A stretch of DNA of 64,000 bases from Nostoc sp. CMAA1605 (GTDB lineage Bacteria > Cyanobacteriota > Cyanobacteriia > Cyanobacteriales > Nostocaceae), in assembly GCF_021596505.1 (NCBI RefSeq), contig NZ_PJIZ01000016.1, positions 1 through 64,000 of the forward strand, written 5' to 3'. Positions within the stretch are counted from its first letter, which is position 1; the number at the start of each line of letters is the position of its first letter. Below, piece after piece: positions 18,479 through 26,959 of this stretch. The notes beneath the pieces were generated by a model that worked only from the letters and a program-made list of their open reading frames with translations, made no database searches and was not told the DNA's origin. The translations under genes were made by a program, and so were the position numbers.

Positions 18479-18543
18479 GTAGGGTGCGTCAGTGCCAGAT
18501 AACCTAAACTATACTCAGAAATTATTCATACTGACGCACCCTA
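18479..18543. repeat. 65-bp palindromic element (TAGGGTGCGTCAG family), copy 1
   Basis: GTAGGGTGCGTCAG (18479-18492) is inverted as CTGACGCACCCTA (18531-18543). A 65-base copy in opposite orientation lies at 53762-53826 and shares most of the interior too (ATTATTCATACTGACGCACC). The pair looks like a small dispersed mobile palindrome. The rest of 18544-18781 holds an AGTCCTTTGGGATT...GGGCTAAAGTTCTTAC repeat remnant and no gene. Confidence 0.75.
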
Positions 18544-18781
18544 GCAAACTACTTTAGTCCTTTGGGATTCAAGATGAAGGGCTAAAGTTCTTACTTCGCG
18601 CTATCTAATTGTTCACTGTTAACTACTCAATAGTTAAATTCCAGCCAAGATGTAAAGTGATAGATGTTTATTTGGCACTTTATATCTTGGCAGATTATTA
18701 TGATATTTCTACATTATCCAGAAAAATTATGATGGATTCCGTATTGATAAATATCTCTACCCAACGAAGTCAAAACCACAC

Positions 18782-20023
18782 ATGAACCGGTTGGCTAAAC
18801 TTTGTTTATTTTATTTGCTTTGTGTACAACTCATATTGTGTTTAACAATATTTTCAGATCCTTCATTATCTGACTATCAAGAAAAAAATAGCTTACCCAC
18901 CACCACAGAAATTCGCGGAGTCTGGCTAACTAACGTCGCTAGCGGTGTGCTATTTGTCCCTTGGGGCATTGACCGTGCTATTAATCAATTATCGGCACTC
19001 AATTTTAATACGATTTATCCTGTAGTTTGGAATCGGGGCTATACTTTTTATAAAAGTAATGCAGCAAAATTGTTTACTGGTAGTGATGTTGAACCTTTAC
19101 TGAATACTGTACATGGCGGTCAAGATGTTTTAGCCAAGTTGTTGAAGTTAGCTAAATCTAAAAACTTGACTGTTATTCCCTGGTTTGAATATGGTTTGAT
19201 GACTCCTGCTGATTCAGAACTCGTAAAACGTTATCCTGATTGGTTAACAACTGGAAAACAGGGGGAGAAAACTATGAGTGAAATGCTACCGGAAGAAATA
19301 AATAATGAGCCGACGAATAAATTGGCTTGGCTAAATCCACTACATCCTGAAGTGCGAGAGTTTATTTTGTCATTAGTTACAGAAGTTGTCAGTAATTATG
19401 ATGTAGATGGTATTCAATTTGATGATCATTTTGGAATGCCTGTGCAGTTTGGCTATGACCCTTTTACTGTTGAGTTATACCAAAAAGAAAATCAAGGCAA
19501 AAGTCCACCAAGTGACCCTTTAAACCCAGAATGGATGAGTTGGCGTGCTAATAAAATTACTGGGTTTATGGCAGAGATTAATAAAGCTGTGAAGGAGATA
19601 AGACCCAATATTAAAATTTCTTTGTCTCCTAATGGGCAGGATTTTTCTTATAAAAACTATTTACAAGATTGGGAAACTTGGGTCAAAAAAGGGTTGATAG
19701 ATGAGTTAATTTTACAAGTTTACCGTGGTGATCAAACTGGTTTTTTGGCTGAACTAGAAACACCATCTGTAAAATTTGCTCAAACTAAAATTCCCGTGGC
19801 GATTGGGATTTCTACAGGTACTTTAAGGAATCCAGTCAAGATTACACAGGTGCAAGGACAGGTAGAAGCAGTGCGCGATCGCCGATTTTTTGGTATGTCT
19901 TTTTTCTATTGGGAAAGTCTCTGGGGTTACATTAGTCCAGAATCACCCCAAACACGCCGCAAAGTTTTTCGTGAATTATTTGCAGCTAAGGCGAATAGAC
20001 CTTTGACGATAGGGAGGAAGTAG
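18782..20023 (+). CDS. GHL10/DUF187-type glycoside hydrolase-like exported protein
   Basis: 413 residues. The N-terminus MNRLAKLCLFYLLCVQLILC has a basic start, a hydrophobic stretch and a Cys, so it is a signal peptide or lipoprotein signal. The mature part starts EIRGVWLTNVASGVLFVP and continues with the TIM-barrel features of family GHL10 (FNTIYPVVWNRG, WFEYGLM, VDGIQFDDHFGMP, ISLSPNG, LILQVYRG). Asp residues in GIQFDDHF are the probable catalytic region. Homologues are thought to act on cell-wall or extracellular polysaccharide. Monocistronic, with heptamer repeats after it. Substrate is unknown. Confidence 0.85.
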   Translation: MNRLAKLCLFYLLCVQLILCLTIFSDPSLSDYQEKNSLPTTTEIRGVWLTNVASGVLFVPWGIDRAINQLSALNFNTIYPVVWNRGYTFYKSNAAKLFTGSDVEPLLNTVHGGQDVLAKLLKLAKSKNLTVIPWFEYGLMTPADSELVKRYPDWLTTGKQGEKTMSEMLPEEINNEPTNKLAWLNPLHPEVREFILSLVTEVVSNYDVDGIQFDDHFGMPVQFGYDPFTVELYQKENQGKSPPSDPLNPEWMSWRANKITGFMAEINKAVKEIRPNIKISLSPNGQDFSYKNYLQDWETWVKKGLIDELILQVYRGDQTGFLAELETPSVKFAQTKIPVAIGISTGTLRNPVKITQVQGQVEAVRDRRFFGMSFFYWESLWGYISPESPQTRRKVFRELFAAKANRPLTIGRK

Positions 20024-20096
20024 GAGAGGTGAGGGTAGGTAGACAAGGGAGACAAGGTAGATAAGGTAGAAGAAAGAAGTGTTAACGGTTAATTAC

Positions 20097-20178
20097 TAAT
20101 GACTAATGACTATTGACTATTGACTAATGACTATTGACTGTTCACTATGGACTATTGACTAATAACTATTGACTAATA
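20097..20178. repeat. STRR-type array (GACTATT / GACTAAT heptamers)
   Basis: A run of about eleven heptamers (GACTAAT, GACTATT, with one GTTCACT variant) that continues right up to the start codon of the next gene at 20179. It therefore forms that gene's leader. The array replaces any ordinary ribosome-binding site. Confidence 0.8.
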
Positions 20179-20745
20179 ATGACTTCTGCCAAAACGCCGT
20201 TAAAATTTGTCTTGCTGTGGACTATTGCGACTTTTGGCGGTTTTTTGGTGAGTTTATGTTGGATTGAAATTGGTGAACGGGCTGAGATTGGTGTATTACA
20301 AGCGGCGATGGGAGGAATTGCGATCGCTATACCCCAAAGTCTCATCCTCAGAGAAAATATCTACACTATTAGATGGATTATCTTAACTATTACAGCCTGG
20401 GTAATACTCACAGTCATCGGTATGGGTGCATTCGGTTGGAGTGTGCCAGCGTCGGAAATATTATCTGTTCGGCTCTATTTTGGGGCATTACATGGAGCAT
20501 TTGGCGGCTTCGCTATTGGGTTATCTCAATGGTTAACCATACGCAAACCAAAACCGTGGGCTTGGCAATGGATGATAGTGAATTCCTTGTGTTGGGCTGT
20601 AGCCTTACCGATTGGTTCGGCTGTGGGCATCATATTACACCAATTAACCCGCCTGTTTCTAGCGGAAATTGTTGGTTTAGCTATCACTTGGCTAATTGTT
20701 GCTATCCTCACAGGCTTTAATATTCATAAATTAATAGGTGAGTGA
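20179..20745 (+). CDS. Integral membrane protein of unknown function
   Basis: 188 residues with about five or six hydrophobic helices (FVLLWTIATFGGFLVSL, AAMGGIAIAIPQSLIL, WIILTITAWVILTVIG, GALHGAFGGFAIGLSQ, IVGLAITWLIVAILTG). Two copies of a small-residue GGIAIAIPQ / GGFAIGLSQ pattern, each followed by a short basic loop, suggest an internal duplication. I do not recognise a named family. The start codon abuts a heptamer array with no Shine-Dalgarno sequence, so the true start could be a later Met. Confidence 0.6.
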   Translation: MTSAKTPLKFVLLWTIATFGGFLVSLCWIEIGERAEIGVLQAAMGGIAIAIPQSLILRENIYTIRWIILTITAWVILTVIGMGAFGWSVPASEILSVRLYFGALHGAFGGFAIGLSQWLTIRKPKPWAWQWMIVNSLCWAVALPIGSAVGIILHQLTRLFLAEIVGLAITWLIVAILTGFNIHKLIGE

Positions 20746-20767
20746 AGGAAGCTAGGGGGCAAATCAA

Positions 20768-20818
20768 TTCAAAATTTAAAATTTAAAATCCAAAATCCAA
20801 AATCCAAAATTGAATTGC
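20768..20818. repeat. AAAATCC/AAAATTT heptamer array
   Basis: AAAATTT and AAAATCC heptamers between convergent genes, flanked by inverted CAATTC/GAATTG ends. The same heptamer in reverse (GGATTTT) occurs at about 21916-21950, and AAAATCC again at 55867-55885. Confidence 0.7.
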
Positions 20819-20826
20819 CCAATGCC

Positions 20827-21858
20827 CTAATTCGTTTCCTGAATCTGCAACCTCACTGTATGTTCTGTTGCACCGCTTAATTGCACTTCCATGACTTCGC
20901 TACCTAGAGGTTCGATGCTACTGAGTAGCGATCGCAAATTGGGTGTACTTGCTCCAGTATCTACATATAATCTATCTGCGAGATTAGTAATCCGTTTCCA
21001 AGTCATGTATAACTTGGCAATGGTTTGTTCTATTTGGGATGCTTGATTAACTAAATCAGCAGCCACACTCAAACAACCGACCCTTTGGGCTTCTTCTAAA
21101 GCTGTTTCAATATCGACATCATTATCTGTTAAAGCTTGCACTTGGGCAGCAGATTTCAGATATTTGGCTAGCTGACGCGCTTCTGTCGTTACCTGCTTGA
21201 GAGTATCGACATCAGGATTAGCTGCAATTTCCTTTTGAATAAACTTTTGATGCTGTTCGGGCAGTTTTTCCATTTCCTTCACTAGAGGGGCAATGTAGCG
21301 TGGAGGAAGGGAATTTTCGGCAGCTTTTACCTTGACGGGTTCTGGTAATAATTCCGACGACATTGCTGTCCATTCATCTGTGAGTTGACGGACTTCGCGC
21401 CGCGTGATGCGATCGCCCTTACTCGCCGCTTCACTCACCATCTGTTGCACCTCTGGGGAAGCTTTCGAGGTTTCCACAAAGGCGCGTTTGCTGAAGTTAT
21501 TCACAGCACTGGGTTCTAGCTTGCCCTCTTCCAAGAGAGTATCAGCACTATTAGCTAATTGAATCCAGGCGTAGGCTTGACTTTTACTGATTTCCCGTTG
21601 CTTAAGCCAGTTGAGAAAACCAGTACCACGGCCATCACCACCTTTTTTTTCTCGATCCCGAATTGCCCTTAAGATGCGCCCCCGCCAAATTTCCGTTTGC
21701 AAATCAAAGCGATCGCACACCTGCCAAGCTATATCCAACTGCTGTTGGAAATCTGACTCTGGAATCTGTTCGTCTTCGGGATCGGGCAGTTCAAAGGTAA
21801 GATCCGCAGGCTGTTGCAGTGCAGCAGCGAGGTCATTGATATTATCCGTTGATTGCAC
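20827..21858 (-). CDS. Conserved cyanobacterial hypothetical protein
   Basis: 343 residues from GTG at 21856-21858; no ATG offers a credible alternative. It is acidic at the N-terminus, then has a helical region with WRGRILRAIRDREKKGG and a helix-turn-helix-like ISKSQAYAWIQLANSADTLL (about residues 90-110), followed by a long mainly helical region. The pattern recalls replication/partition-associated proteins of the DUF3102 type, in which a ParB-like HTH recognises DNA, but I cannot assign it firmly. There is no membrane segment. It is divergently arranged with the toxin-antitoxin group beginning at 22055. Confidence 0.55.
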   Translation of the reverse strand: MQSTDNINDLAAALQQPADLTFELPDPEDEQIPESDFQQQLDIAWQVCDRFDLQTEIWRGRILRAIRDREKKGGDGRGTGFLNWLKQREISKSQAYAWIQLANSADTLLEEGKLEPSAVNNFSKRAFVETSKASPEVQQMVSEAASKGDRITRREVRQLTDEWTAMSSELLPEPVKVKAAENSLPPRYIAPLVKEMEKLPEQHQKFIQKEIAANPDVDTLKQVTTEARQLAKYLKSAAQVQALTDNDVDIETALEEAQRVGCLSVAADLVNQASQIEQTIAKLYMTWKRITNLADRLYVDTGASTPNLRSLLSSIEPLGSEVMEVQLSGATEHTVRLQIQETN

Positions 21859-22054
21859 AGTTGGTAACTTATTACTCTAGCGATCGGCTTATTATTACAC
21901 AAACTGGGGACATCGGAATTTTGGATTTTGGATTTTGGATTTTGGATTGTTTTTTCGGTTCAAGTAGCGTTTGTTGAAAGTTATCGCCCTGCCATTCGCC
22001 GTCTATCCCAAATGCTAGAATCAGCCTAGTACAGAGGTTTTGAAATTAAGCAGC

Positions 22055-22423
22055 ATGGAAAAAATCGAATTGCAACTCGACCAAAAAACCCTGGAAAAAG
22101 CGATCGCTTTAGCAAACTCGCATCATTTTGACTTGTCGCAATTGTTTGCATACGCAATTGATCAATTAACAGTGACAGAACCAAACCCAGATCATTTACT
22201 GGGATTATTTGCTGATGCTCCTGAATCAGTAGATGAGATACTAGAAGCAGCAGACAGGTTAAATATCTCACCGAAAAATTACCAAAAACTAGTTAACCGA
22301 CTGAAAAAATTGGAAGATATGCTTTTAGGACAAGCAGCTGAAACGGCTTTGAGCCAATCAGCGATGGTTGGAACGGAGAATTTTACATCTGCACTGGAGC
22401 GTTTAGCTAATGGCGAGGCTTGA
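22055..22423 (+). CDS. Putative antitoxin of a RelE-type module
   Basis: 122 residues from ATG at 22055; a TTG 15 bases upstream is less likely. The first 50 residues (MEKIELQLDQKTLEKAIALA) have a strand-helix-helix pattern like a ribbon-helix-helix or similar DNA-binding antitoxin. The last part is helical and hydrophilic, as expected for a toxin-binding tail. The 3' end overlaps the toxin gene by 14 bases, which is the usual translational-coupling layout. Homology to a specific antitoxin family is not recognised; the call rests mainly on the neighbour. Confidence 0.6.
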   Translation: MEKIELQLDQKTLEKAIALANSHHFDLSQLFAYAIDQLTVTEPNPDHLLGLFADAPESVDEILEAADRLNISPKNYQKLVNRLKKLEDMLLGQAAETALSQSAMVGTENFTSALERLANGEA

Positions 22424-22691
22424 TGGTTTAGCAACTGTTCTCGATTTCTTGAACGGCTTGCAACCAAAAATAGCAGCACAGATTGCAAAAAAAGTTTTGG
22501 CTTTGAATATTGATCCGTTACCTGCTGATAGTAAGCAGTTGTCAGGGTATCCAAGTTATTACAGAGTCGATAGTGGCGAATATCGGATTGTGTATCGGTT
22601 TTTTCCTGAAGAAGATTTAGTAGAAGTCATTTTAGTTGGCAAGCGCAACGATGATGAGGTTTACAAACTATTAAAGCGTTTGTTGGGATAA
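22410..22691 (+). CDS. RelE/ParE-family toxin (mRNA interferase-like)
   Basis: 93 residues. The RelE fold is suggested by the N-terminal helices (FLNGLQPKIAAQIAKKVLAL), the PLPADSKQLSGYPSYYRVDSGEYRIVYRF block, and EVILVGKRNDDEVYKLLKR at the end. RelE-like toxins cleave mRNA at the ribosome; the SGYPSYYRVDSGEYRIVY motif is diagnostic of this superfamily. ATG at 22410 overlaps the antitoxin gene. It is the second gene of a plus-strand group that continues with a kinase and the DarT-macrodomain gene. Confidence 0.85.
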   Translation: MARLDGLATVLDFLNGLQPKIAAQIAKKVLALNIDPLPADSKQLSGYPSYYRVDSGEYRIVYRFFPEEDLVEVILVGKRNDDEVYKLLKRLLG

Positions 22692-22763
22692 AGAACTTAA
22701 CCACTCTTGGCTAGCACAAGGCAAAATAAAGACAGTAAGAGCGATGTGAACGCCATCCCGCCA

Positions 22764-23894
22764 ATGAATTACTGTCTTAATCCCCGTTGTCCCAAGCCGG
22801 AAAATTCTGATGATGTCAAATTTTGCTTGAGTTGTGGTTCTAAATTACTGCTCAAAGAACGCTACCGCGCAATTAAACCCATCGGACAAGGTGGTTTTGG
22901 CAGAACTTTCTTGGCTGTAGATGAAGATAAACCCTCGAAACCACATTGTGTAATTAAGCAATTTTACCCCCAAGCCCAAGGGACAAACACAGTCCAAAAA
23001 GCGGTGGAGTTATTTACCCAAGAGGCGGTACAGTTAGATGAACTGGGTAAACATCCTCAAATCCCTGAACTTTTAGCGTACTTTACCCAAGACGATCGCC
23101 AGTATTTAGTACAAGAATTTATCAATGGAGCAAACTTAGCCCAAGAATTGGCAAATAAAGGTGCATTCAATGAAACCCAAATTCGGCAATTACTTAGCGA
23201 CTTATTGAATGTATTGCAATTTTGCCATGCTAGACAAGTAATTCACCGCGATATTAAACCCGAAAATATCATTTTACGTGGTAGTGATCAGAAATTAGTC
23301 TTAGTTGATTTTGGGGCTTCTAAATCTGCAACTGGCACGGCTTTAAATAGAACTGGAACTAGTATTGGTAGCCCTGAATATGTTGCACCAGAACAAATTA
23401 GAGGACGGGCGACTTTTGCCAGTGATATTTATAGTTTAGGGGCGACTTGTATTCATTTATTAACTGGGCGATCGCCGTTTGATTCCTACGATACAAATAA
23501 TGACACTTGGATGTGGCAGCGATACTTAAAAGCTCCCATCAGCAATAGTTTAACTAACATTCTCAACAAAATGTTAGCAAGCATTCCCGCCAGACGCTAT
23601 CAAACAGTAGACGCAGTTTTGCAAGATTTAAATCAACCCGTTGCCAATGCTGCAATCGCAGTTCAACCGACTAATCAAACATCACCGACTTTACCGCCTA
23701 CTTATATTAGTCCAACACCCAGTCAAGTTGACTTAGAACTAGAGCAATTGAAAACGCAATTTCTCCCTGGTGGTAAATCCAAGCCTCAAAACAATCAGCC
23801 ACAACCCACAACTAATACATCGACTAACCAAAGTGAAATTGATAGAGAATTAGAAGAATTAAAAGCTAAATATATGGGGAATAACAATCCATAA
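22764..23894 (+). CDS. Ser/Thr protein kinase with N-terminal four-cysteine zinc-ribbon
   Basis: 376 residues from ATG at 22764; the open frame begins with TTG at 22707, but MNYCLNPRCP is the characteristic start of cyanobacterial four-Cys kinases. Cys4, Cys9, Cys21 and Cys24 form a zinc ribbon. The kinase domain follows: GQGGFGRTFL, VIKQF, HRDIKPEN at 161-168, VDFGASK and the GSPEYVAPEQ activation segment. The C-terminal 90 residues are Gln/Pro/Thr-rich with two repeats of ELEQLKTQFL / ELEELKAKYM. Substrate is unknown. The gap to the RelE-type gene is 72 bases and to the DarT-macro gene 6 bases, so it is probably co-transcribed with the latter. Confidence 0.9.
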   Translation: MNYCLNPRCPKPENSDDVKFCLSCGSKLLLKERYRAIKPIGQGGFGRTFLAVDEDKPSKPHCVIKQFYPQAQGTNTVQKAVELFTQEAVQLDELGKHPQIPELLAYFTQDDRQYLVQEFINGANLAQELANKGAFNETQIRQLLSDLLNVLQFCHARQVIHRDIKPENIILRGSDQKLVLVDFGASKSATGTALNRTGTSIGSPEYVAPEQIRGRATFASDIYSLGATCIHLLTGRSPFDSYDTNNDTWMWQRYLKAPISNSLTNILNKMLASIPARRYQTVDAVLQDLNQPVANAAIAVQPTNQTSPTLPPTYISPTPSQVDLELEQLKTQFLPGGKSKPQNNQPQPTTNTSTNQSEIDRELEELKAKYMGNNNP

Positions 23895-23900
23895 AAATTT

Positions 23901-25073
23901 ATGAGAAAACCTGACATCAAAAGTTTATATTACATCACCCATATTGAAAATCTGCCATCAATCCTGCAAAGAGGTATTTTATCTCACAAAAAAGTTGAGG
24001 AATTAGCAGTTTCATCTATACCTATTTACGATGTTGGGATTGTGAGCAAACGAAAAGATAAGTCTACACCGACAAATAGTAGTTCATGGGAGTATGCCAA
24101 CTTATATTTTCAGCCACGTAACCCCATGATGTATCGGGTAGTTCATGAAAAAGACAAGCGAGATATTGCTGTTGTTGGAGTTAAACCAGATGTATTAGGA
24201 GCAACAGGAGCATTGATTACTGATGGCAATGCTGCCAATGAACCAACACAATTTTTCTCTATTCAAGACGGTTTAGCCACTTTACAAAAACAGTGGAAAA
24301 TCATTCAAAATGAGTGGTGGAATGAGCTAGATGGTTCAAAACGTAAAATTATGGCTGAGTGTTTAGTTCTTGATCAAATTAGTCCAGAACTTGTACATTC
24401 AGTTTTTGTTGCTGATTATAAAGCTAAAGAGCGAGTAGAACAACTGATAGGTACAGCTAAAATTCCTGTGATTCCTGAACCTAATATGTTCTTTCAACCC
24501 ATATTTGCTACTAGAATTGGTAAGAATATTTCCTTAATTGATGGAGATATGTTTTTTTCCAATATGCAAACTTTGACCATTAGTGTGAATCTTCAGGGCA
24601 TCATGGGCAAGGGATTAGCATCACGAGCAAAATATCAGTTTCCTGATGTATATGTAGTTTATCAAGATGCTTGTAGAAACAAACAACTGACTGCGACAAA
24701 GCCATATCTTTATAAACGGGAAGCATCATTAGATCAAGAACTAGCTGATTTGAGCTTGCCACTTGTAACAGCTAATTCTGTCAAGTGGTTTTTGTTATTT
24801 GCTACTAAAAGACAATGGCGAGAAAATTCACGCTTAGATGATATTGCAGGTGGTTTAGATTGGGTAAGCAAAAACTATCAAGAATGTGGTATTCAATCTT
24901 TAGCCATGCCAGCTTTAGGTTGTGGTTTAGGTAACTTGAGTTGGGCTGAAGTCGGGCCAATCATGTGTCGTTATTTAAATGATATAGGAATTCCTGTGGC
25001 AATATATCTTCCTAGAGAACATCAAATAGATGCTCAATATTTAACCAATGATTATTTGCTAAATCACTCATAA
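23901..25073 (+). CDS. Fused DarT-like DNA ADP-ribosyltransferase and DarG-like macrodomain
   Basis: 390 residues. Residues about 1-205 match the DarT (DUF4433) family: YYITHIENLPSILQRGIL with His14, YANLYFQPRNPMMY at 65-78, and Glu153 in KRKIMAECLV at the position expected for the catalytic glutamate. Residues about 210-385 form a macrodomain of the DarG type: VNLQGIMGKGLASRAKYQFP and SLAMPALGCGLGNLSW. In DarTG systems DarT attaches ADP-ribose to single-stranded DNA and the DarG macrodomain removes it; the pair serves phage defence. Normally these are two genes. Here one chain carries both, without the extra DarG C-terminal domain. It starts 6 bases after the kinase gene and is followed by a terminator. 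Confidence 0.85.
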   Translation: MRKPDIKSLYYITHIENLPSILQRGILSHKKVEELAVSSIPIYDVGIVSKRKDKSTPTNSSSWEYANLYFQPRNPMMYRVVHEKDKRDIAVVGVKPDVLGATGALITDGNAANEPTQFFSIQDGLATLQKQWKIIQNEWWNELDGSKRKIMAECLVLDQISPELVHSVFVADYKAKERVEQLIGTAKIPVIPEPNMFFQPIFATRIGKNISLIDGDMFFSNMQTLTISVNLQGIMGKGLASRAKYQFPDVYVVYQDACRNKQLTATKPYLYKREASLDQELADLSLPLVTANSVKWFLLFATKRQWRENSRLDDIAGGLDWVSKNYQECGIQSLAMPALGCGLGNLSWAEVGPIMCRYLNDIGIPVAIYLPREHQIDAQYLTNDYLLNHS

Positions 25074-25076
25074 AAA

Positions 25077-25102
25077 AGTGGCTCTAATATTTTAGAGCCA
25101 CT
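25077..25102. terminator. Intrinsic terminator between DarT-macro gene and gnd
   Basis: AGTGGCTCTA (25077-25086) pairs with TAGAGCCACT (25093-25102), loop of six. A-run to the left and CTTAAAT to the right; it can end transcription from both convergent genes. Confidence 0.8.
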
Positions 25103-25136
25103 CTTAAATCAGTTCAGGATTGAAAGGGTGACAAAC

Positions 25137-26567
25137 TTACTTTTTAGCTTCAGTAATAGGAACCCATTCGGTGTGGAATGCACCAGCTTTATCGGTACGC
25201 AGGTAGGTGTGTGCGCCGAAGTAGTCGCGTTGTGCTTGGGTGAGGTTTTGGGGTAGGCGATCGCGACGATAGCTGTCAAAATAATCCAAGGACGCGCTAA
25301 ACGCAGGTACAGGGATACCGAGTTTGGCAGCTGTGATAATTACTTCCCGCCAAGCTGCTTGTCTGTCGAGAATTGTTTGTTTAAATTCAGGAGCAAGTAG
25401 CAAGTTAGGTAATGCAGGATTTTCGTTAAATGCCTTCTTAATCTTATTCAAGAAGCCAGCGCGAATAATACAACCACCTTTCCAAATCCGCGCCATTTCG
25501 CTCAGATTCAAATTCCAGTTGAATGTTGCGGAAGCTGTAGATAGCAACGCCATCCCTTGAGCGTAGGAGCAAATCTTGGAGCAGTACAGCGCATCGCGGA
25601 CTTTATTGATAAAGTCTTTGGTAGCACCGTCATATTTGCCACTGGGGCCTGTCAACTGCTTAGATGCAGCAATCCGTTCATCGCGAATAGAAGAGATAAT
25701 CCGCGCATTTACGGCTGCTGTAATGGTGGGGATAGAAACGCCCAATTCCAAAGCAGTTTGTACTGTCCAGCGTCCAGTACCCTTTTGACCGGCTGCGTCA
25801 ACAATCAAATCTACTAGGGGTAGTTTGGTGTCGGGGTCAACGTAGGGGAAGATATTAGCTGTAATCTCAATCAAGAAAGAATTGAGTTCGTCTGTGGTGT
25901 TCCACTCAGCAAATACTTCATGTAGCTGTTGTGCGTTGAGTCCACCAGCATTTTTCAGCAAATCGTAGGCTTCTGCAATTAACTGCATATCGCCGTACTC
26001 AATACCGTTGTGTACCATTTTGACATAGTGACCAGAGCCACCAGGGCCAACGTAGGTTACACAAGGGCCGTCATCAACTTGAGCCGCAATTTTGTTGAAA
26101 ATTGGGGACAGATACTCATAAGAACTTTGTGTACCACCAGGCATCAGTGAAGGGCCATTGAGCGCACCTTCTTCACCACCACTGACACCCATACCCAAAA
26201 AGCGTAAACCAACGGGTTCTAATTCTTGAGTACGTCTTTGGGTATCTTCAAACCAAGAGTTACCACCGTCAATAATGATATCGCCTTCATCGAGCAGGGG
26301 TTTTAGTTGCTGAATGACCGCATCAACTGGTTTACCAGCTTGCACCATCACTAGAATCTTGCGGGGACGTTCTAGAGCGGCAACAAATTCTTCTAAGGTA
26401 AAAGCAGCTTTAACATTGCGGCCTCCGGCACGCTGTGCCATGAAAGCATCGGTTTTTTCTCTGGAGCGATTATAAACTGCAATTGGGAAGCCATTACGCT
26501 CAACGTTTAGAGCGATGTTCTCGCCCATAACGGCTAAACCAATCACACCAAAGCTTTGTAGTGTCAT
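25137..26567 (-). CDS. gnd: 6-phosphogluconate dehydrogenase, decarboxylating
   Basis: 476 residues, normal length. N-terminal NADP Rossmann fold (IGLAVMGENIALN, VYNRS), the substrate-binding GVSGGEEGALNGPSLMPGG, catalytic lysine in GSGHYVKMVHNGIEYGDMQL, and GAHTYLRTDKAGAFHTEW at the end. It oxidises 6-phosphogluconate to ribulose 5-phosphate with NADPH formation in the oxidative pentose phosphate pathway, a main route for night metabolism and heterocyst reductant in these organisms. ATG at 26565-26567. Monocistronic; zwf and related genes are not in this window. Confidence 0.97.
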   Translation of the reverse strand: MTLQSFGVIGLAVMGENIALNVERNGFPIAVYNRSREKTDAFMAQRAGGRNVKAAFTLEEFVAALERPRKILVMVQAGKPVDAVIQQLKPLLDEGDIIIDGGNSWFEDTQRRTQELEPVGLRFLGMGVSGGEEGALNGPSLMPGGTQSSYEYLSPIFNKIAAQVDDGPCVTYVGPGGSGHYVKMVHNGIEYGDMQLIAEAYDLLKNAGGLNAQQLHEVFAEWNTTDELNSFLIEITANIFPYVDPDTKLPLVDLIVDAAGQKGTGRWTVQTALELGVSIPTITAAVNARIISSIRDERIAASKQLTGPSGKYDGATKDFINKVRDALYCSKICSYAQGMALLSTASATFNWNLNLSEMARIWKGGCIIRAGFLNKIKKAFNENPALPNLLLAPEFKQTILDRQAAWREVIITAAKLGIPVPAFSASLDYFDSYRRDRLPQNLTQAQRDYFGAHTYLRTDKAGAFHTEWVPITEAKK

Positions 26568-26750
26568 AAACTATGTTTGGCTAACTCTTGCAGGTTCTTT
26601 CATCTTTAAGGGTAGTCTGAGTTCTTCTCTTCTCCCCTAAAGAAGACATTAAGAGTTAATTTAAACAATAAAAGCTCACTAGGAACACCGTTCAATAGTT
26701 TTAATTTGTATCTAAGTCAACAATTAATTTGTAAAATTTGCTTTTATTAG

Positions 26751-26940
26751 GGACTGGGGACTGGTGGTTGGGGATTGGGGACTGGGGACTGGGGACTGGG
26801 GACTGGGTAATAGGGAATAGGGAATAGGTAATAGGGAATAGGGAAACACCCGCCCAATATCCAATGCCCAATGCCCAATGCCCAATGCCCCATTCCCGAT
26901 CCCCGATCCCCAGTCCCCAGTCCCCAATCCCTATTCCCTA
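26751..26940. repeat. STRR heptamer arrays forming an inverted pair
   Basis: GGGGACT / GGGGATT heptamers on the left, TAGGGAA repeats in the middle, CCCAATG and CCCCAGT / CCCCAAT heptamers on the right. The 21-base arm starting at 26771 (GGGATTGGGGACTGGGG...) is perfectly inverted at 26911-26931, so a long hairpin can form directly upstream of ycf66. The rest of 26568-26750 has no evident gene or site. Confidence 0.8.
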
Positions 26941-26959
26941 GTAAAAGGAGTAAGCAAAA

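Noticed and set aside
22040-22054. TTG start for the antitoxin gene
   Set aside because: ATG at 22055 is five codons downstream and gives a normal N-terminus.
26724-26927. 67-codon frame in the heptamer arrays
   Set aside because: Its peptide is a simple reflection of the repeat ([21 protein letters not shown]). The same applies to frames at 62338-62565.
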